Positions 36,589-44,367 of a stretch of 64,000 bases of DNA are shown piece by piece (within the stretch, counting starts at the first letter, position 1; each line of letters begins with the position of its first letter). The notes under the pieces are model-generated. The model was not told where the DNA came from. It ran no database searches and worked only from the letters and a program-made list of their open reading frames with translations. The position numbers and the translations under genes were made by a program. Source of the DNA: Collimonas sp. OK412. GTDB taxonomy: Bacteria; Pseudomonadota; Gammaproteobacteria; Burkholderiales; Burkholderiaceae_D. Location: the NCBI RefSeq assembly GCF_900112135.1, contig NZ_FOLC01000012.1, positions 1 to 64,000 of the forward strand, written 5' to 3'.

Positions 36589-39138
36589 CTACTTTGCCGT
36601 CGCCGGAGTTTCTGCAGCCGGCGTCCGCAGCGGCGCGTTCTTCACATAACGGTCGAACCAGCGCAGCATTTCATAGACCAGCTGTTCGTTCGATTCCATC
36701 GCCGCGTACCAGTGCGGTTCATGCGGCAGCATCACCAGCCGCGTGACGCCGCCGTTGCCGCGGATCGCTTCGTAGAGCTTGCTGGCCTGCAGCGGCGTGG
36801 TGCCCGGATTGGCGTCGTCCGCGCCATGCACGATCAGGATCGGCGTCTTCATCTTGTCGGCGAAGAAGAACGGCGATACCTTCAGGTAGACATCCTGCGC
36901 TTCCCACACTGAACGCTGCTCGTTCTGGAATCCGAACGGCGTGAGCGTCTTGTTGTAGGAGCCGCTGGTGGCGACGCCGGCCCGGAACAGGTCGGAGTGC
37001 GCCAGCAGGTTGGCGGTCATCAGCGCACCGTGGCTGTGGCCGGTGACGCCGATGCGGTCGGGGTCGGCCACGCCCAGCCGGACCGCTTCGCCCACCGCGG
37101 CCGTGGCGTCGGCGACCAGCTGCTCCATGTAGGTGTCGTAGGCTTTTTTCGGATCGCCGACGATAGGGAAGGCGGCGTTATCGATGATGGCGTACCCGGC
37201 CAGCAGCAACAGCTGGTACTTGCGCAGCCGCGTGAAGGTCTCTTGCGAGCCGGTGGTCTGGCCGGCCTGCGAGGCGTCGGCGTAATCGAGCGGGTAGGCA
37301 TACAGGATAGTCGGCACGCGTGTGCCTTCCTGGTAGCCGGGCGGGGTGTACAGGGTAAACGACAGATCGAGGCCGTCGGCGCGTTTGTATTTCACCAGGC
37401 GCTTCTTGATCTGGCGCACCACCGGCGTCGGATCCGCGATCTGGGTGACAGCTGTACTGGTCGAAGCGAAGGCGGCTTCGCCGGCGGCGGCGTCAAGCGG
37501 TGCGCCGAGGGTGCGGACAAAGGCGTTCGGCGCTTCGGTCACCGATTGGCGCCAGGTCAGGAAGGTGCGCGCATCCGGTCCGGCAAAACCGAGGAACTGC
37601 TCGTAGGACGTTTTGTCGCTGCGGAACAGGCGTTCCGGTTTCAGCGTCTTCAGGTCGAGCTTGTCCAGGAACGGGCGGTCGCCGCCAGGCGAGGCGCCGG
37701 CGCCGCTGAGGAAGATCGCATCGCCATCCTGGCGCAGCACCCAGGCGCCGTTCGGCAGCTGGCGTTTCACCGGCGTGCCTGGATTGGCATATTTCTCGTC
37801 GGTCGACAGGTCCCACAGCAAGCGCGGCTGCTGCTGCGGATCGTCGACATTGACCAGGAAACTGCGCCGCCAATGGCGGGTGCGATCGTATTCGTGCATC
37901 AATGCGAGGCTGGGCTGCTCGGTCCAGGCGATGCCCATGTAACGCTGTTCGGTGCGCGTGATTTCCACCGCCGCCGAGCTGAACGGCGCCTTCTGCAGCA
38001 TCAGCTTGTCGCGCGCCGGCACCTTGGTTTTCCAGTCGCCGCCGTCCAGCGCTTCAGCCCAGACCAGCGTCGCCGGCTCGGTAGCGCGCCAGGTGAAGTC
38101 GCGCGGGCCGAGTGCGACGCCGCCGATCGGGACCCGGTCCGCCAGCGGCAGCGAGGCGATATGGTGCACTGTCATGTTCTGGCGTTTGGCGAGATCCCAG
38201 ACTTCCACTTCTTGCGGAAAGCGGTCGAAGGTAGTTACGTAGGAATAGGGTTTGCGGATCGAGGTCACCAGCAGGTGCCGGCCATCCGGCGCCGGTCCCA
38301 GCGATTCGTAGCGGCCCGGCGTCCCGACCGGCGTGACCGTCGCGCTGGCGGCGTCGACCAGCGCCAGCTGCGAAGCTGCGTAGTAGTCGAACAGGTCTTC
38401 GTCGTGCCTGTTGTTGAGCGTGTCGCGGTTTTCGTAGGTGCTGCTCTGTCCTTTGCCGCCATCCGATTCCTGGATGCTCGGGCCATTCGGCACGGCCGGT
38501 TCAGGCGGCGGCGGACCCATGCGCTGGGGAACCAGCTTGACCAGCAGCGTCTTCTGGTCGGGCATCCATTGCAGCTGGTCTTCCAGCATCGGGTTCAGGC
38601 GCGCGCCCGGGACGCGGCGTACAACGCCGCTGCTGGCGTCGCCGATCCAGAGCTCAACCGAGTCCTTGGCGATATTTTCAAACGCAAAGCGCTTGCCGTC
38701 GGCGCTCCACAGCGGCCGTCCCGGGCAGGCGCCTGCCGGCAGCGCGACAGGAGCCTGGGCGCCATCGGCGATATGCACCAGGTCAAAGCTCCTGGCGCAG
38801 GGAGTGATGCCGTAGCCGCCAGGGGTGTCGTGCTTGCTGTGATTGCCCGGTTCGACGCGCACCCCGGCCAGGCGCAGGAAGGGCGCAGCCACGCGCGAAA
38901 TCGAAGGGTATTCCTGCCAGGACACCAGCAGCATCCGGTCGCGCGTCGGGCTCAGCACCGGCAACGGCGGCGACGGCGCGCGCATGACGTCCAGGATTTC
39001 CTTGGGCGGCTGGTTGTAGCCGGAGGCGGATGCCGGAGCCGCGGCCGGCGACGCTGCGGTTGCGGCATGCGGCGCCGTCGTGACGCCGGCCGCAAGCAGT
39101 GAGACCCAGAGACAGGTCAAGGTGGATTTTATTGCCAT
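36589..39138 (-). CDS. Exported S9 prolyl-oligopeptidase-family peptidase (glutamyl endopeptidase-like)
   Basis: 849 residues: signal peptide (MAIKSTLTCLWVSLLAAGVT..., cut near AHAATA), beta-propeller region (about 60-560) and C-terminal alpha/beta-hydrolase domain (about 600-835). Triad: Ser702 in GHSHGA, Asp in HGADDANPG and His in HEPHWY. The layout and GHSHG elbow resemble the S9D glutamyl endopeptidases of bacteria and chloroplasts. ATG at 39138 follows GAGGA and begins the signal peptide. Transcribed alone and ended by the terminator at 36529-36562; it is divergent from the ParD-like/map pair. Confidence 0.9.
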   Translation of the reverse strand: MAIKSTLTCLWVSLLAAGVTTAPHAATAASPAAAPASASGYNQPPKEILDVMRAPSPPLPVLSPTRDRMLLVSWQEYPSISRVAAPFLRLAGVRVEPGNHSKHDTPGGYGITPCARSFDLVHIADGAQAPVALPAGACPGRPLWSADGKRFAFENIAKDSVELWIGDASSGVVRRVPGARLNPMLEDQLQWMPDQKTLLVKLVPQRMGPPPPEPAVPNGPSIQESDGGKGQSSTYENRDTLNNRHDEDLFDYYAASQLALVDAASATVTPVGTPGRYESLGPAPDGRHLLVTSIRKPYSYVTTFDRFPQEVEVWDLAKRQNMTVHHIASLPLADRVPIGGVALGPRDFTWRATEPATLVWAEALDGGDWKTKVPARDKLMLQKAPFSSAAVEITRTEQRYMGIAWTEQPSLALMHEYDRTRHWRRSFLVNVDDPQQQPRLLWDLSTDEKYANPGTPVKRQLPNGAWVLRQDGDAIFLSGAGASPGGDRPFLDKLDLKTLKPERLFRSDKTSYEQFLGFAGPDARTFLTWRQSVTEAPNAFVRTLGAPLDAAAGEAAFASTSTAVTQIADPTPVVRQIKKRLVKYKRADGLDLSFTLYTPPGYQEGTRVPTILYAYPLDYADASQAGQTTGSQETFTRLRKYQLLLLAGYAIIDNAAFPIVGDPKKAYDTYMEQLVADATAAVGEAVRLGVADPDRIGVTGHSHGALMTANLLAHSDLFRAGVATSGSYNKTLTPFGFQNEQRSVWEAQDVYLKVSPFFFADKMKTPILIVHGADDANPGTTPLQASKLYEAIRGNGGVTRLVMLPHEPHWYAAMESNEQLVYEMLRWFDRYVKNAPLRTPAAETPATAK

Positions 39139-39290
39139 TAATGTCCTCAGTTCGATTCGTCTGCAACAAGGGTTTTGCCAGCTTGTGGCTGGCCTTGCTG
39201 ATATTGCCATTTGACTCTGGAAAAAGGGTCATTTTTTTTCGGATTTTTTTAAAAAAACTCGCACGGCTCGGGTAAGCGCCGTTTATGATA

Positions 39291-39307
39291 ATATACGAAA
39301 CGTATAT
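39291..39307. promoter_or_regulatory. Perfect palindrome (operator candidate) before the ParD-like gene
   Basis: ATATACG-AAA-CGTATAT is a perfect 7-3-7 palindrome, followed by a partial third copy of CGTAT at 39312-39316. It lies 24-40 bases ahead of the ATG at 39332, where a promoter would sit. ParD-type antitoxins normally repress their own promoters through such sites, so self-regulation is plausible. Confidence 0.55.
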
Positions 39308-39331
39308 GAATCGTATAACTGGAACAACGCC

Positions 39332-39595
39332 ATGGGCATCGTCAAAATCTCCGATCTAATGCATGACAACCTCCGCACCGCAAGCGATGCGCTGAGCCGA
39401 TCCATCAATGCCCAGGCTGAACACTGGATGCGCATCGGCATGCTGTCCGAGCTGCATCCGGAGCTGTGCCACGGCGAAATCTGCCAGCTGCTGATGCGCG
39501 CCAGGCAGGCGGGCGACGAAAGCCTGGCGTTTTTTACGCAGGAAACGGCGGCTGCGCCTGCCGCGGCGAAGGCGGCGCGGAAGGCCGTGCGATGA
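39332..39595 (+). CDS. ParD-like family protein
   Basis: 87-residue protein of the ParD-like group: MGIVKISDLMHDNLRTASDALSRSINAQAEHWMRIG is the conserved ribbon-helix-helix-like N-terminal part, and the C-terminal tail is Ala/Lys-rich. The family is named for similarity to ParD antitoxins, but no ParE-type toxin gene follows. Instead its TGA stop overlaps the ATG of a methionine aminopeptidase gene (ATGA), so the two are translationally coupled. The promoter region holds a perfect palindrome, which supports a DNA-binding, self-regulating role (inference). Confidence 0.8.
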   Translation: MGIVKISDLMHDNLRTASDALSRSINAQAEHWMRIGMLSELHPELCHGEICQLLMRARQAGDESLAFFTQETAAAPAAAKAARKAVR

Positions 39596-40386
39596 GCCGG
39601 CCGGACTGGATCAAGTCGGCGGCCGGCATCGCTAAGGCGCGCATCGCCGGCGGCCTGGCCGCCGATGTGCTGCGGATGATCGCGGAGCATGTGAAACCCG
39701 GCGTCAGCACCGAGGAACTGGACCGCCTGTGCCATGACCATATCGTCCACGTGCAGCAAGCGATACCGGCCAACATCGGCTACCACGGCTTCCCGAAGAC
39801 GATATGCGTCTCGGTCAACCACGTGGTTTGCCATGGCATCCCGTCGCCGCAGAAGATCTTGAAGAAGGGCGACATCATCAATATCGATGTCGCCGTCATC
39901 GCCGACGGCTGGTTCGGCGACACCAGCCGCATGTATTTTGTCGGCGAGCCCAGCCCGCTGGCGCGCAGGCTGGTGGATACGACCTACGAAGCGATGCGGG
40001 CCGGCATCCTGCAGGTACGGCCCGGCGCCACGCTGGGCGATGTCGGCCATGCCATCCAGGCCGTGGCCCAGCGCGAGCGTTTCAGCGTCGTGCGCGAATA
40101 CTGCGGGCACGGCATCGGCCAGGTCTACCACGAAGACCTGCAGGTGCTGCACTACGGTAACCGCGGCGAAGGGCTGCGCCTGGAGCCCGGCATGGTGTTT
40201 ACCATCGAGCCGATGCTCAATGCCGGCAAGCGCGAAACCAAAGAACTGGCCGACGGCTGGACCGTGGTCACCCGGGATCATTCGCTGTCGGCGCAATGGG
40301 AGCACATGGTCGCGGTGACGGCCGACGGCTTTGAGCTGCTGACGCCCTGGCCGGACGGCACCGGCTCCTATGCCGCGATCGCCTGA
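39592..40386 (+). CDS. map: Type I methionine aminopeptidase
   Basis: 264-residue dinuclear-metal enzyme that removes the initiator Met. All five metal ligands are visible: Asp in NIDVAVI, Asp in FGDTSRM, His in GHGIGQVYHE, Glu in FTIEPML and Glu in WEHMVAV. Start ATG at 39592 overlaps the stop of the ParD-like gene. The usual essential bacterial map sits beside rpsB or the ribosomal protein operon, so a copy here is probably a second one (inference; the rest of the genome is not visible). The coupling to a ParD-like gene suggests controlled expression. Confidence 0.92.
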   Translation: MSRPDWIKSAAGIAKARIAGGLAADVLRMIAEHVKPGVSTEELDRLCHDHIVHVQQAIPANIGYHGFPKTICVSVNHVVCHGIPSPQKILKKGDIINIDVAVIADGWFGDTSRMYFVGEPSPLARRLVDTTYEAMRAGILQVRPGATLGDVGHAIQAVAQRERFSVVREYCGHGIGQVYHEDLQVLHYGNRGEGLRLEPGMVFTIEPMLNAGKRETKELADGWTVVTRDHSLSAQWEHMVAVTADGFELLTPWPDGTGSYAAIA

Positions 40387-40405
40387 GAAATTTTTTTCAC
40401 CCAGC

Positions 40406-40424
40406 CACAATATTCCTTATTGTG
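40406..40424. promoter_or_regulatory. Inverted repeat before the sigma factor gene
   Basis: Perfect 7-bp arms CACAATA (40406-40412) and TATTGTG (40418-40424) with a 5-base spacer, inside a wider TTCAC...GTGAA symmetry (about 40397-40426). It lies just ahead of the sigma factor start and after map. It could be an operator or a weak hairpin ending map transcription. Confidence 0.4.
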
Positions 40425-40440
40425 AAACGTCTTCATTGGT

Positions 40441-41031
40441 ATGAGCCCGCCGAACAGCCCGCAGCCGATGAACGACCAAGACCGAGACATCACTGCGACT
40501 GTCTTGCGTGAGCGCGCCAGGCTCGGGAATTTCATCCTGCGCCGGGTGCGCGATCCGGACGAAGCGGACGATATCCTGCAGGATGTGTTCCAGGAATTCG
40601 TCCAGGCCTACCGTCTTCCCGCGCCGATCGAACAAGCGAGCGCCTGGCTGTTCCGTGTCGCGCGCAACCGCATCATTGACCGTTTCCGCAAGAAGAAAGA
40701 GCAGTCGGTAAACGAGATCGGTGAAATGAGCGGCGATCCTGACGGCGAAGACAGCGAGTACCGGCTCGACCTGGCGCTGCCGGCGCCCGACGGACCGGAA
40801 GCGGTACACGCCAGGTCGGTCTTGCTGAGAGAGCTGCAGCAAGCCCTCGACGAACTGCCGGCCAGCCAGCGCGATGTGTTCGTCGGACACGAACTGGAAG
40901 GGCTCAGTTTCAAGGAAATGGCGTCGCAAAGCGGCGTTGCCGTGAATACCCTGCTGGCGCGCAAGCGCTACGCGGTCTTGTACCTGCGCGCCCGGCTGCA
41001 GGCGGCATACGACGAATTCGGCATCTATTGA
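40441..41031 (+). CDS. ECF-type RNA polymerase sigma factor
   Basis: 196 residues. Region 2 is ERARLGNFILRRVRDPDEADDILQDVFQEFVQAY...AWLFRVARNRIIDRFRKKK (about 24-85); region 4 is LLRELQQALDELPASQRDVFVGHELEGLSFKEMASQSGVAVNTLLARKRYAVLYLRARL (about 128-187), a complete sigma-4 helix-turn-helix. Regions 3.0/3.1 are absent, as in ECF factors. A start at ATG 40441 or 40468 is possible; neither has a strong ribosome site. No classical anti-sigma gene follows, but a small membrane protein lies downstream at 41415 and may serve. The TGA stop lies inside the left arm of a 13-bp inverted repeat. Confidence 0.85.
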   Translation: MSPPNSPQPMNDQDRDITATVLRERARLGNFILRRVRDPDEADDILQDVFQEFVQAYRLPAPIEQASAWLFRVARNRIIDRFRKKKEQSVNEIGEMSGDPDGEDSEYRLDLALPAPDGPEAVHARSVLLRELQQALDELPASQRDVFVGHELEGLSFKEMASQSGVAVNTLLARKRYAVLYLRARLQAAYDEFGIY

Positions 41032-41084
41032 GAGTTTCACAATTCGTGACAGCGCCACGGCAGGAATCTTCTGGGGTCAGAGTT

Positions 41085-41145
41085 ATCTGGGGTCAGAGTC
41101 AACTTTCGCAGTGCTTCATCGCGAAACTTGACTCTGACCCCAGAT
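41085..41145. repeat. REP-like hairpin 1
   Basis: Arms of 25 bases at 41085-41109 and 41121-41145 match at 24 of 25 positions when one is inverted, around an 11-base loop. The outer part reads TGGGGTCAGAGT, a core shared with hairpin 2 and with a half-copy at 41072. Confidence 0.75.
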
Positions 41146-41227
41146 GACGGATTCGGAGAAAGGCAGAGCGCACAGTGCGGTTTTGTTTTTTTTCAGCGAT
41201 GAGGCAGCTACTCCGTGGCCCGCTAAG

Positions 41228-41282
41228 TGGGGTCAGAGTGAAGTTTCTGCAAAAAGCGCGCAGAAAGTTCACTCTGACCCCA
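41228..41282. repeat. REP-like hairpin 2
   Basis: Arms of 23 bases at 41228-41250 and 41260-41282 match at 22 of 23 positions, with a 9-base loop. The same TGGGGTCAGAGT outer core as hairpin 1 but a different loop and inner arm, as expected of related REP units. Confidence 0.75.
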
Positions 41283-41414
41283 GTTAGCTGCGGTTGTTGA
41301 TCGCATGGAAAACCGGGCAAGGGCTTTGTCATGTTTTATGAAACTCTCAATAAGTCGACATATGAATTGTGCCTATGGATTGGCACGTGAATTGACACGC
41401 AAAGGAGCAGGAAG

Positions 41415-41714
41415 ATGAAAGCGAGATTTTTTTGGAAATTGCTGATGGTGCTGGTGGTTGCCGCCGTGCTTGGCGGCGCTGTCATGGTGCTGTGGAACCT
41501 GGTGATGCCTGGCCTGTTCGCCGGCATCCTCCAGATCGATTACTGGCATGCGCTCGGCCTGCTGGTCCTGAGCCGGATCCTGTTCGGCGGATTCCGCGGG
41601 CACGGCGGATGGCACGGCCGCCGGCAATGGCAAAAATGGCAAGCAATGACGGCGGAAGAGCGCGAGCAGTTCCGCAAAGGCCGTTCAGCCCCTTGCAAGA
41701 AAAACGAGGAATAA
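41415..41714 (+). CDS. Small two-segment membrane protein (possible anti-sigma or sigma target)
   Basis: 99 residues with two hydrophobic segments (about 9-31, LLMVLVVAAVLGGAVMVLWNLV, and 34-57, LFAGILQIDYWHALGLLVLSRILF) and a charged C-terminal tail (WQAMTAEEREQFRKGRSAPCKKNEE). The ATG has AAGGAGCAGG upstream. I do not recognise a named domain. Such small membrane proteins are often found next to ECF sigma genes in proteobacteria; whether it restrains sigma or is simply controlled by it is open. The ferredoxin gene starts two bases after its stop. Confidence 0.75.
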   Translation: MKARFFWKLLMVLVVAAVLGGAVMVLWNLVMPGLFAGILQIDYWHALGLLVLSRILFGGFRGHGGWHGRRQWQKWQAMTAEEREQFRKGRSAPCKKNEE

Positions 41715-41716
41715 GC

Positions 41717-42010
41717 GTGGCTGATACCTCGACCGCCGGCTGCAAACAGGAACCGGGAGCGATCGTCCCGGTGGTCAACCTGAAGCGCTGCGAAGGCAAG
41801 GGCGACTGCGTGGAGGTATGCCCGGAGAACGTGTTCCAGGTCCGGCGCATCGACGACAGCGATTATCAAAACCTTGGTACATTACAGAAATTCAAATTGC
41901 GCGTGCACGGCATGCAGGTCGCCTATACGCCAAACGCCGATGCGTGCCGGGCATGTGGTCTGTGCGTCAGCGCGTGTCCTGAACATGCCATTACCCTTAG
42001 CCGCATATGA
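41717..42010 (+). CDS. Ferredoxin with two [4Fe-4S]-type motifs, one incomplete
   Basis: 97 residues, starting GTG at 41717 with an AGGAA site. The second motif is complete: CRACGLCVSACP (C-x2-C-x2-C-x3-CP). The first is CEGKGDCVEVCP, where the second Cys position is Lys, so that cluster may be [3Fe-4S] or use another ligand. Between the motifs lies an insertion of about 45 residues. It is a cytoplasmic electron carrier of unknown partner. The start follows the small membrane protein by two bases and its stop overlaps the MFS start (ATGA), so the three genes form one operon. Confidence 0.85.
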   Translation: MADTSTAGCKQEPGAIVPVVNLKRCEGKGDCVEVCPENVFQVRRIDDSDYQNLGTLQKFKLRVHGMQVAYTPNADACRACGLCVSACPEHAITLSRI

Positions 42011-43266
42011 CCGAACCTACGAATCCACCTGCCACAACCTCGCCATCGCAGTTCTCCCGTTACCAGAAGTTTGTGGTCGGCATGCTGGCGTTCCTGCAGT
42101 TTGCCGTCATCCTCGATTTCATGCTCATGTCGCCGCTGGGCGCCGTGATCATGCCCGCGCTCGCCATCGGTCCGAAACAGTTCGGGCTGGTGGTCTCCGC
42201 GTACGCGTTCAGCGCCGGCCTGTCAGGATTGCTGACAGCCGGTTTCGCCGACCGTTTCGACCGCAAGAAGATCCTGCTGTTCTTTTATGCCGGCTTCATC
42301 ATCGGCACATTATGGTGCGGTCTGGCGCAAAGCTTCGAGAGCCTGCTGCTGGCGCGTATCGTCACGGGCCTGTTCGGCGGCGTCATCGGTTCGGTGGTGC
42401 TGGCCATATCGACCGACCTGTTCCCGCTGCAGATGCGCGGCCGCGTGATGGGCCTGATCCAGACCGCATTCGCCGCCAGCCAGGTGCTGGGCATTCCGGT
42501 CGGGCTGTACCTGTCCAACCGCTGGGACTGGCATGTGCCGTTCCTGGCGATGGCGGTCCTGGGCGTGTTCGGCGGCCTGTTCGTGACCTGGCGCATGCAG
42601 CCTGTCACCGCCCACCTTGCCATACCCCAGGAACACAGCCCGTGGATGCACCTGTTCCACACGGTCACCGAGCCGCGCTACCTGATGGCTTTCGCGACGA
42701 CGGCGTTGCTGACCACCGGCGGCTTCATGCTGATGCCCTTCAGCAGCGCCTATGCGGTGAGCAACCTCGGTATCGACCTGCACAGCCTGCCGACGGTCTA
42801 CCTGGTCACGGGGCTGTGCACCATCTTCTTTGGCCCCATGATCGGCAAGGCCGCCGATGCATTCGGCAAATTCCGCGTGTTCATACTCGGCACGGTGCTG
42901 TCGATCACCATGGTGCTCATCTATACCCACCTCGGGCCGACCTCGCTGCCCCTGCTGATCGTCGTCAATGCGTTCATGTTCGTCGGGATATTCTCGCGCA
43001 TGATTCCGTTCCAGGCGCTGGTGTCGTCGGTACCGGTCAGCACCCAGCGCGGCTCCTTCAACGCCATCAGCGCTTCGATCCAGCAGCTGTCAGGCGGTGT
43101 CGCCTCGGTCGTCGCCGGCCATATCGTCACGCTCGGGGCGGATGGAAAACTGCAGCATTTCGACGATGTGGGTTATGTCGTCGTCGGCACCTCGCTGGTG
43201 GCGCTAATGCTGCTCTGGCGCCTGCAGCGCAGCGGGCCGACGACGCAACCCGCAACCGCCGTTTAA
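42007..43266 (+). CDS. MFS transporter (AraJ/drug-efflux-like)
   Basis: 419 residues with 12 hydrophobic segments; the motif-A loop is GFADRFDRKKILLFF after segment 2. The family resembles proton-driven efflux proteins of the AraJ/NepI type, often for sugars, purines or drugs. The ATG at 42007 overlaps the ferredoxin stop, so the transporter is translated with the ferredoxin. The substrate is unknown; a link to the upstream sigma factor suggests a stress role. Confidence 0.88.
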   Translation: MTEPTNPPATTSPSQFSRYQKFVVGMLAFLQFAVILDFMLMSPLGAVIMPALAIGPKQFGLVVSAYAFSAGLSGLLTAGFADRFDRKKILLFFYAGFIIGTLWCGLAQSFESLLLARIVTGLFGGVIGSVVLAISTDLFPLQMRGRVMGLIQTAFAASQVLGIPVGLYLSNRWDWHVPFLAMAVLGVFGGLFVTWRMQPVTAHLAIPQEHSPWMHLFHTVTEPRYLMAFATTALLTTGGFMLMPFSSAYAVSNLGIDLHSLPTVYLVTGLCTIFFGPMIGKAADAFGKFRVFILGTVLSITMVLIYTHLGPTSLPLLIVVNAFMFVGIFSRMIPFQALVSSVPVSTQRGSFNAISASIQQLSGGVASVVAGHIVTLGADGKLQHFDDVGYVVVGTSLVALMLLWRLQRSGPTTQPATAV

Positions 43267-43371
43267 AGCGCAATCGCTTGATTCTCAAACGGCGTGATGT
43301 CTTGATGCGCCTGTCTTTTCTCCAGCCAATTCCTGGCGCGGCCACCTGAATCCGGCCGCATGCCTGGCGAT

Positions 43372-44175
43372 CTATTGTCCGCTGCGCGCTTCCGCCAGCG
43401 CAATGGTCAGGTGCTGCACTTTCTTTTTCAGCTGGTCGCGCTCCTGGGTGAGTTCAACCACCTGCTGCAGCAGGCGGTGAATTTCGATTTGTTCGGGCGT
43501 GGCGTCATACGGCGGCGGATCCTGTTCGGGCTTCGGCGGCAGCCGGGCTTCGCGCACCTGCCTTGCTGCCTGGCGCAATTCCTTTTTTCCTCCGGCAACC
43601 GCCGCTACCTGCTCCTCGCTGGGCAAGGAGGCTACGGCCGCCGCGGCGTTGATGGAAATCAGGCCCGACTTCACGGCGCCCACCAGCTCAGGCGCTGCCG
43701 TCTTCTGGATTCTTTCGATCTGCCCCAAGGTCGCGCTGCTTACCCGCGCGGTGCGCGCAACGGCTTCCCGGGTCCATGGCGGGTCGCCGTCGGACTGGGC
43801 AGGGGTCTCGGTCCCGGTGGGCTGCGCAGCCGATTGCCGGGCCTGTTCCTGGCGCGCCGCCACGATCTCTTTCTTGCGCAATGCGAGCACGCCGCGCTGG
43901 AAATCCGATACGCTGCGCCGTCCCAGATGATTGTCGATCATCCACAGGTGCACGTCTTCGACGGATTGGAACGTATGGTTTTGCATGGTGTTGAATGGAA
44001 TCCGATGCTTCTGGCAGATGCTGTAGCGGTTGTGCCCGTCCACCAGCAGGTCGCCCCACAGCACCAGCGCATCGCGGCAGCCTTCCGCCAGCAGGCTGCG
44101 TTCCAGCGCGGCGAATTCGTCTTCGGTCAACGGATCGATATAAGCGCGGAGGTCTTCGTTGATAGTGATGGTCAT
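43372..44175 (-). CDS. Orphan ParB-like nuclease-domain protein
   Basis: 267 residues. The N-terminal part (about 14-100) has the ParB N-domain layout, with GDLLVDGHNRYSICQKHRIPF as the characteristic DGxxR segment. A helix-turn-helix-like region follows (about 135-165, EAVARTARVSSATLGQIERI), and the C terminus is a coiled coil (about 225-260, IEIHRLLQQVVELTQERDQLKKKVQHL). No parA gene or parS-like site is nearby, so a role in chromosome or plasmid partition is not supported. Similar orphan proteins sit on plasmids, phages and islands. It could mark a past integration. Confidence 0.75.
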   Translation of the reverse strand: MTITINEDLRAYIDPLTEDEFAALERSLLAEGCRDALVLWGDLLVDGHNRYSICQKHRIPFNTMQNHTFQSVEDVHLWMIDNHLGRRSVSDFQRGVLALRKKEIVAARQEQARQSAAQPTGTETPAQSDGDPPWTREAVARTARVSSATLGQIERIQKTAAPELVGAVKSGLISINAAAAVASLPSEEQVAAVAGGKKELRQAARQVREARLPPKPEQDPPPYDATPEQIEIHRLLQQVVELTQERDQLKKKVQHLTIALAEARSGQ

Positions 44176-44367
44176 GGCTTCAGAAGGAATAAAATGTTAG
44201 CGTGGCAATGGCGGCCTGTTGTTCTATTCCGTGCGGCGGGATAGTCTGGATCCGATTTTACCTCGCGCATGGCATGTTTATTGCCTAAAAAATGTGCATG
44301 TCCGCCAATTCCGATGCATCAAGCATCGGGATGGCGCTTAGATAAACGTCTTCGTAAGGGTGCCCTG

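Larger units (their letters stand above)
41027..41351. repeat. REP-containing segment bounded by 13-bp inverted repeats
   Basis: The 13-bp sequence ATTGAGAGTTTCA at 41027-41039 recurs inverted and perfect at 41339-41351. Inside are two REP-like hairpins and an extra half-copy of TGGGGTCAGAGT at 41072-41083. The left arm includes the sigma factor stop codon. A T-rich stretch near 41183-41198 follows a short stem and could end sigma transcription. No gene is visible in the 383 bases between 41031 and 41415. Confidence 0.6.

Noticed and set aside
36997-39102. Long plus-strand frame opposite the S9 peptidase
   Set aside because: The minus-strand gene has a signal peptide, triad and terminator; the opposite frame has only repetitive Arg/Gly/Val content.
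41874-43349. Plus-strand frame of about 490 codons overlapping the ferredoxin and MFS genes
   Set aside because: It is out of phase with both well-supported genes and is His/Arg/Pro-rich.
43372-44175. ParB-like gene as evidence of a plasmid partition locus or replication origin
   Set aside because: No parA, no parS-like sites and no iterons or DnaA boxes are visible near it.
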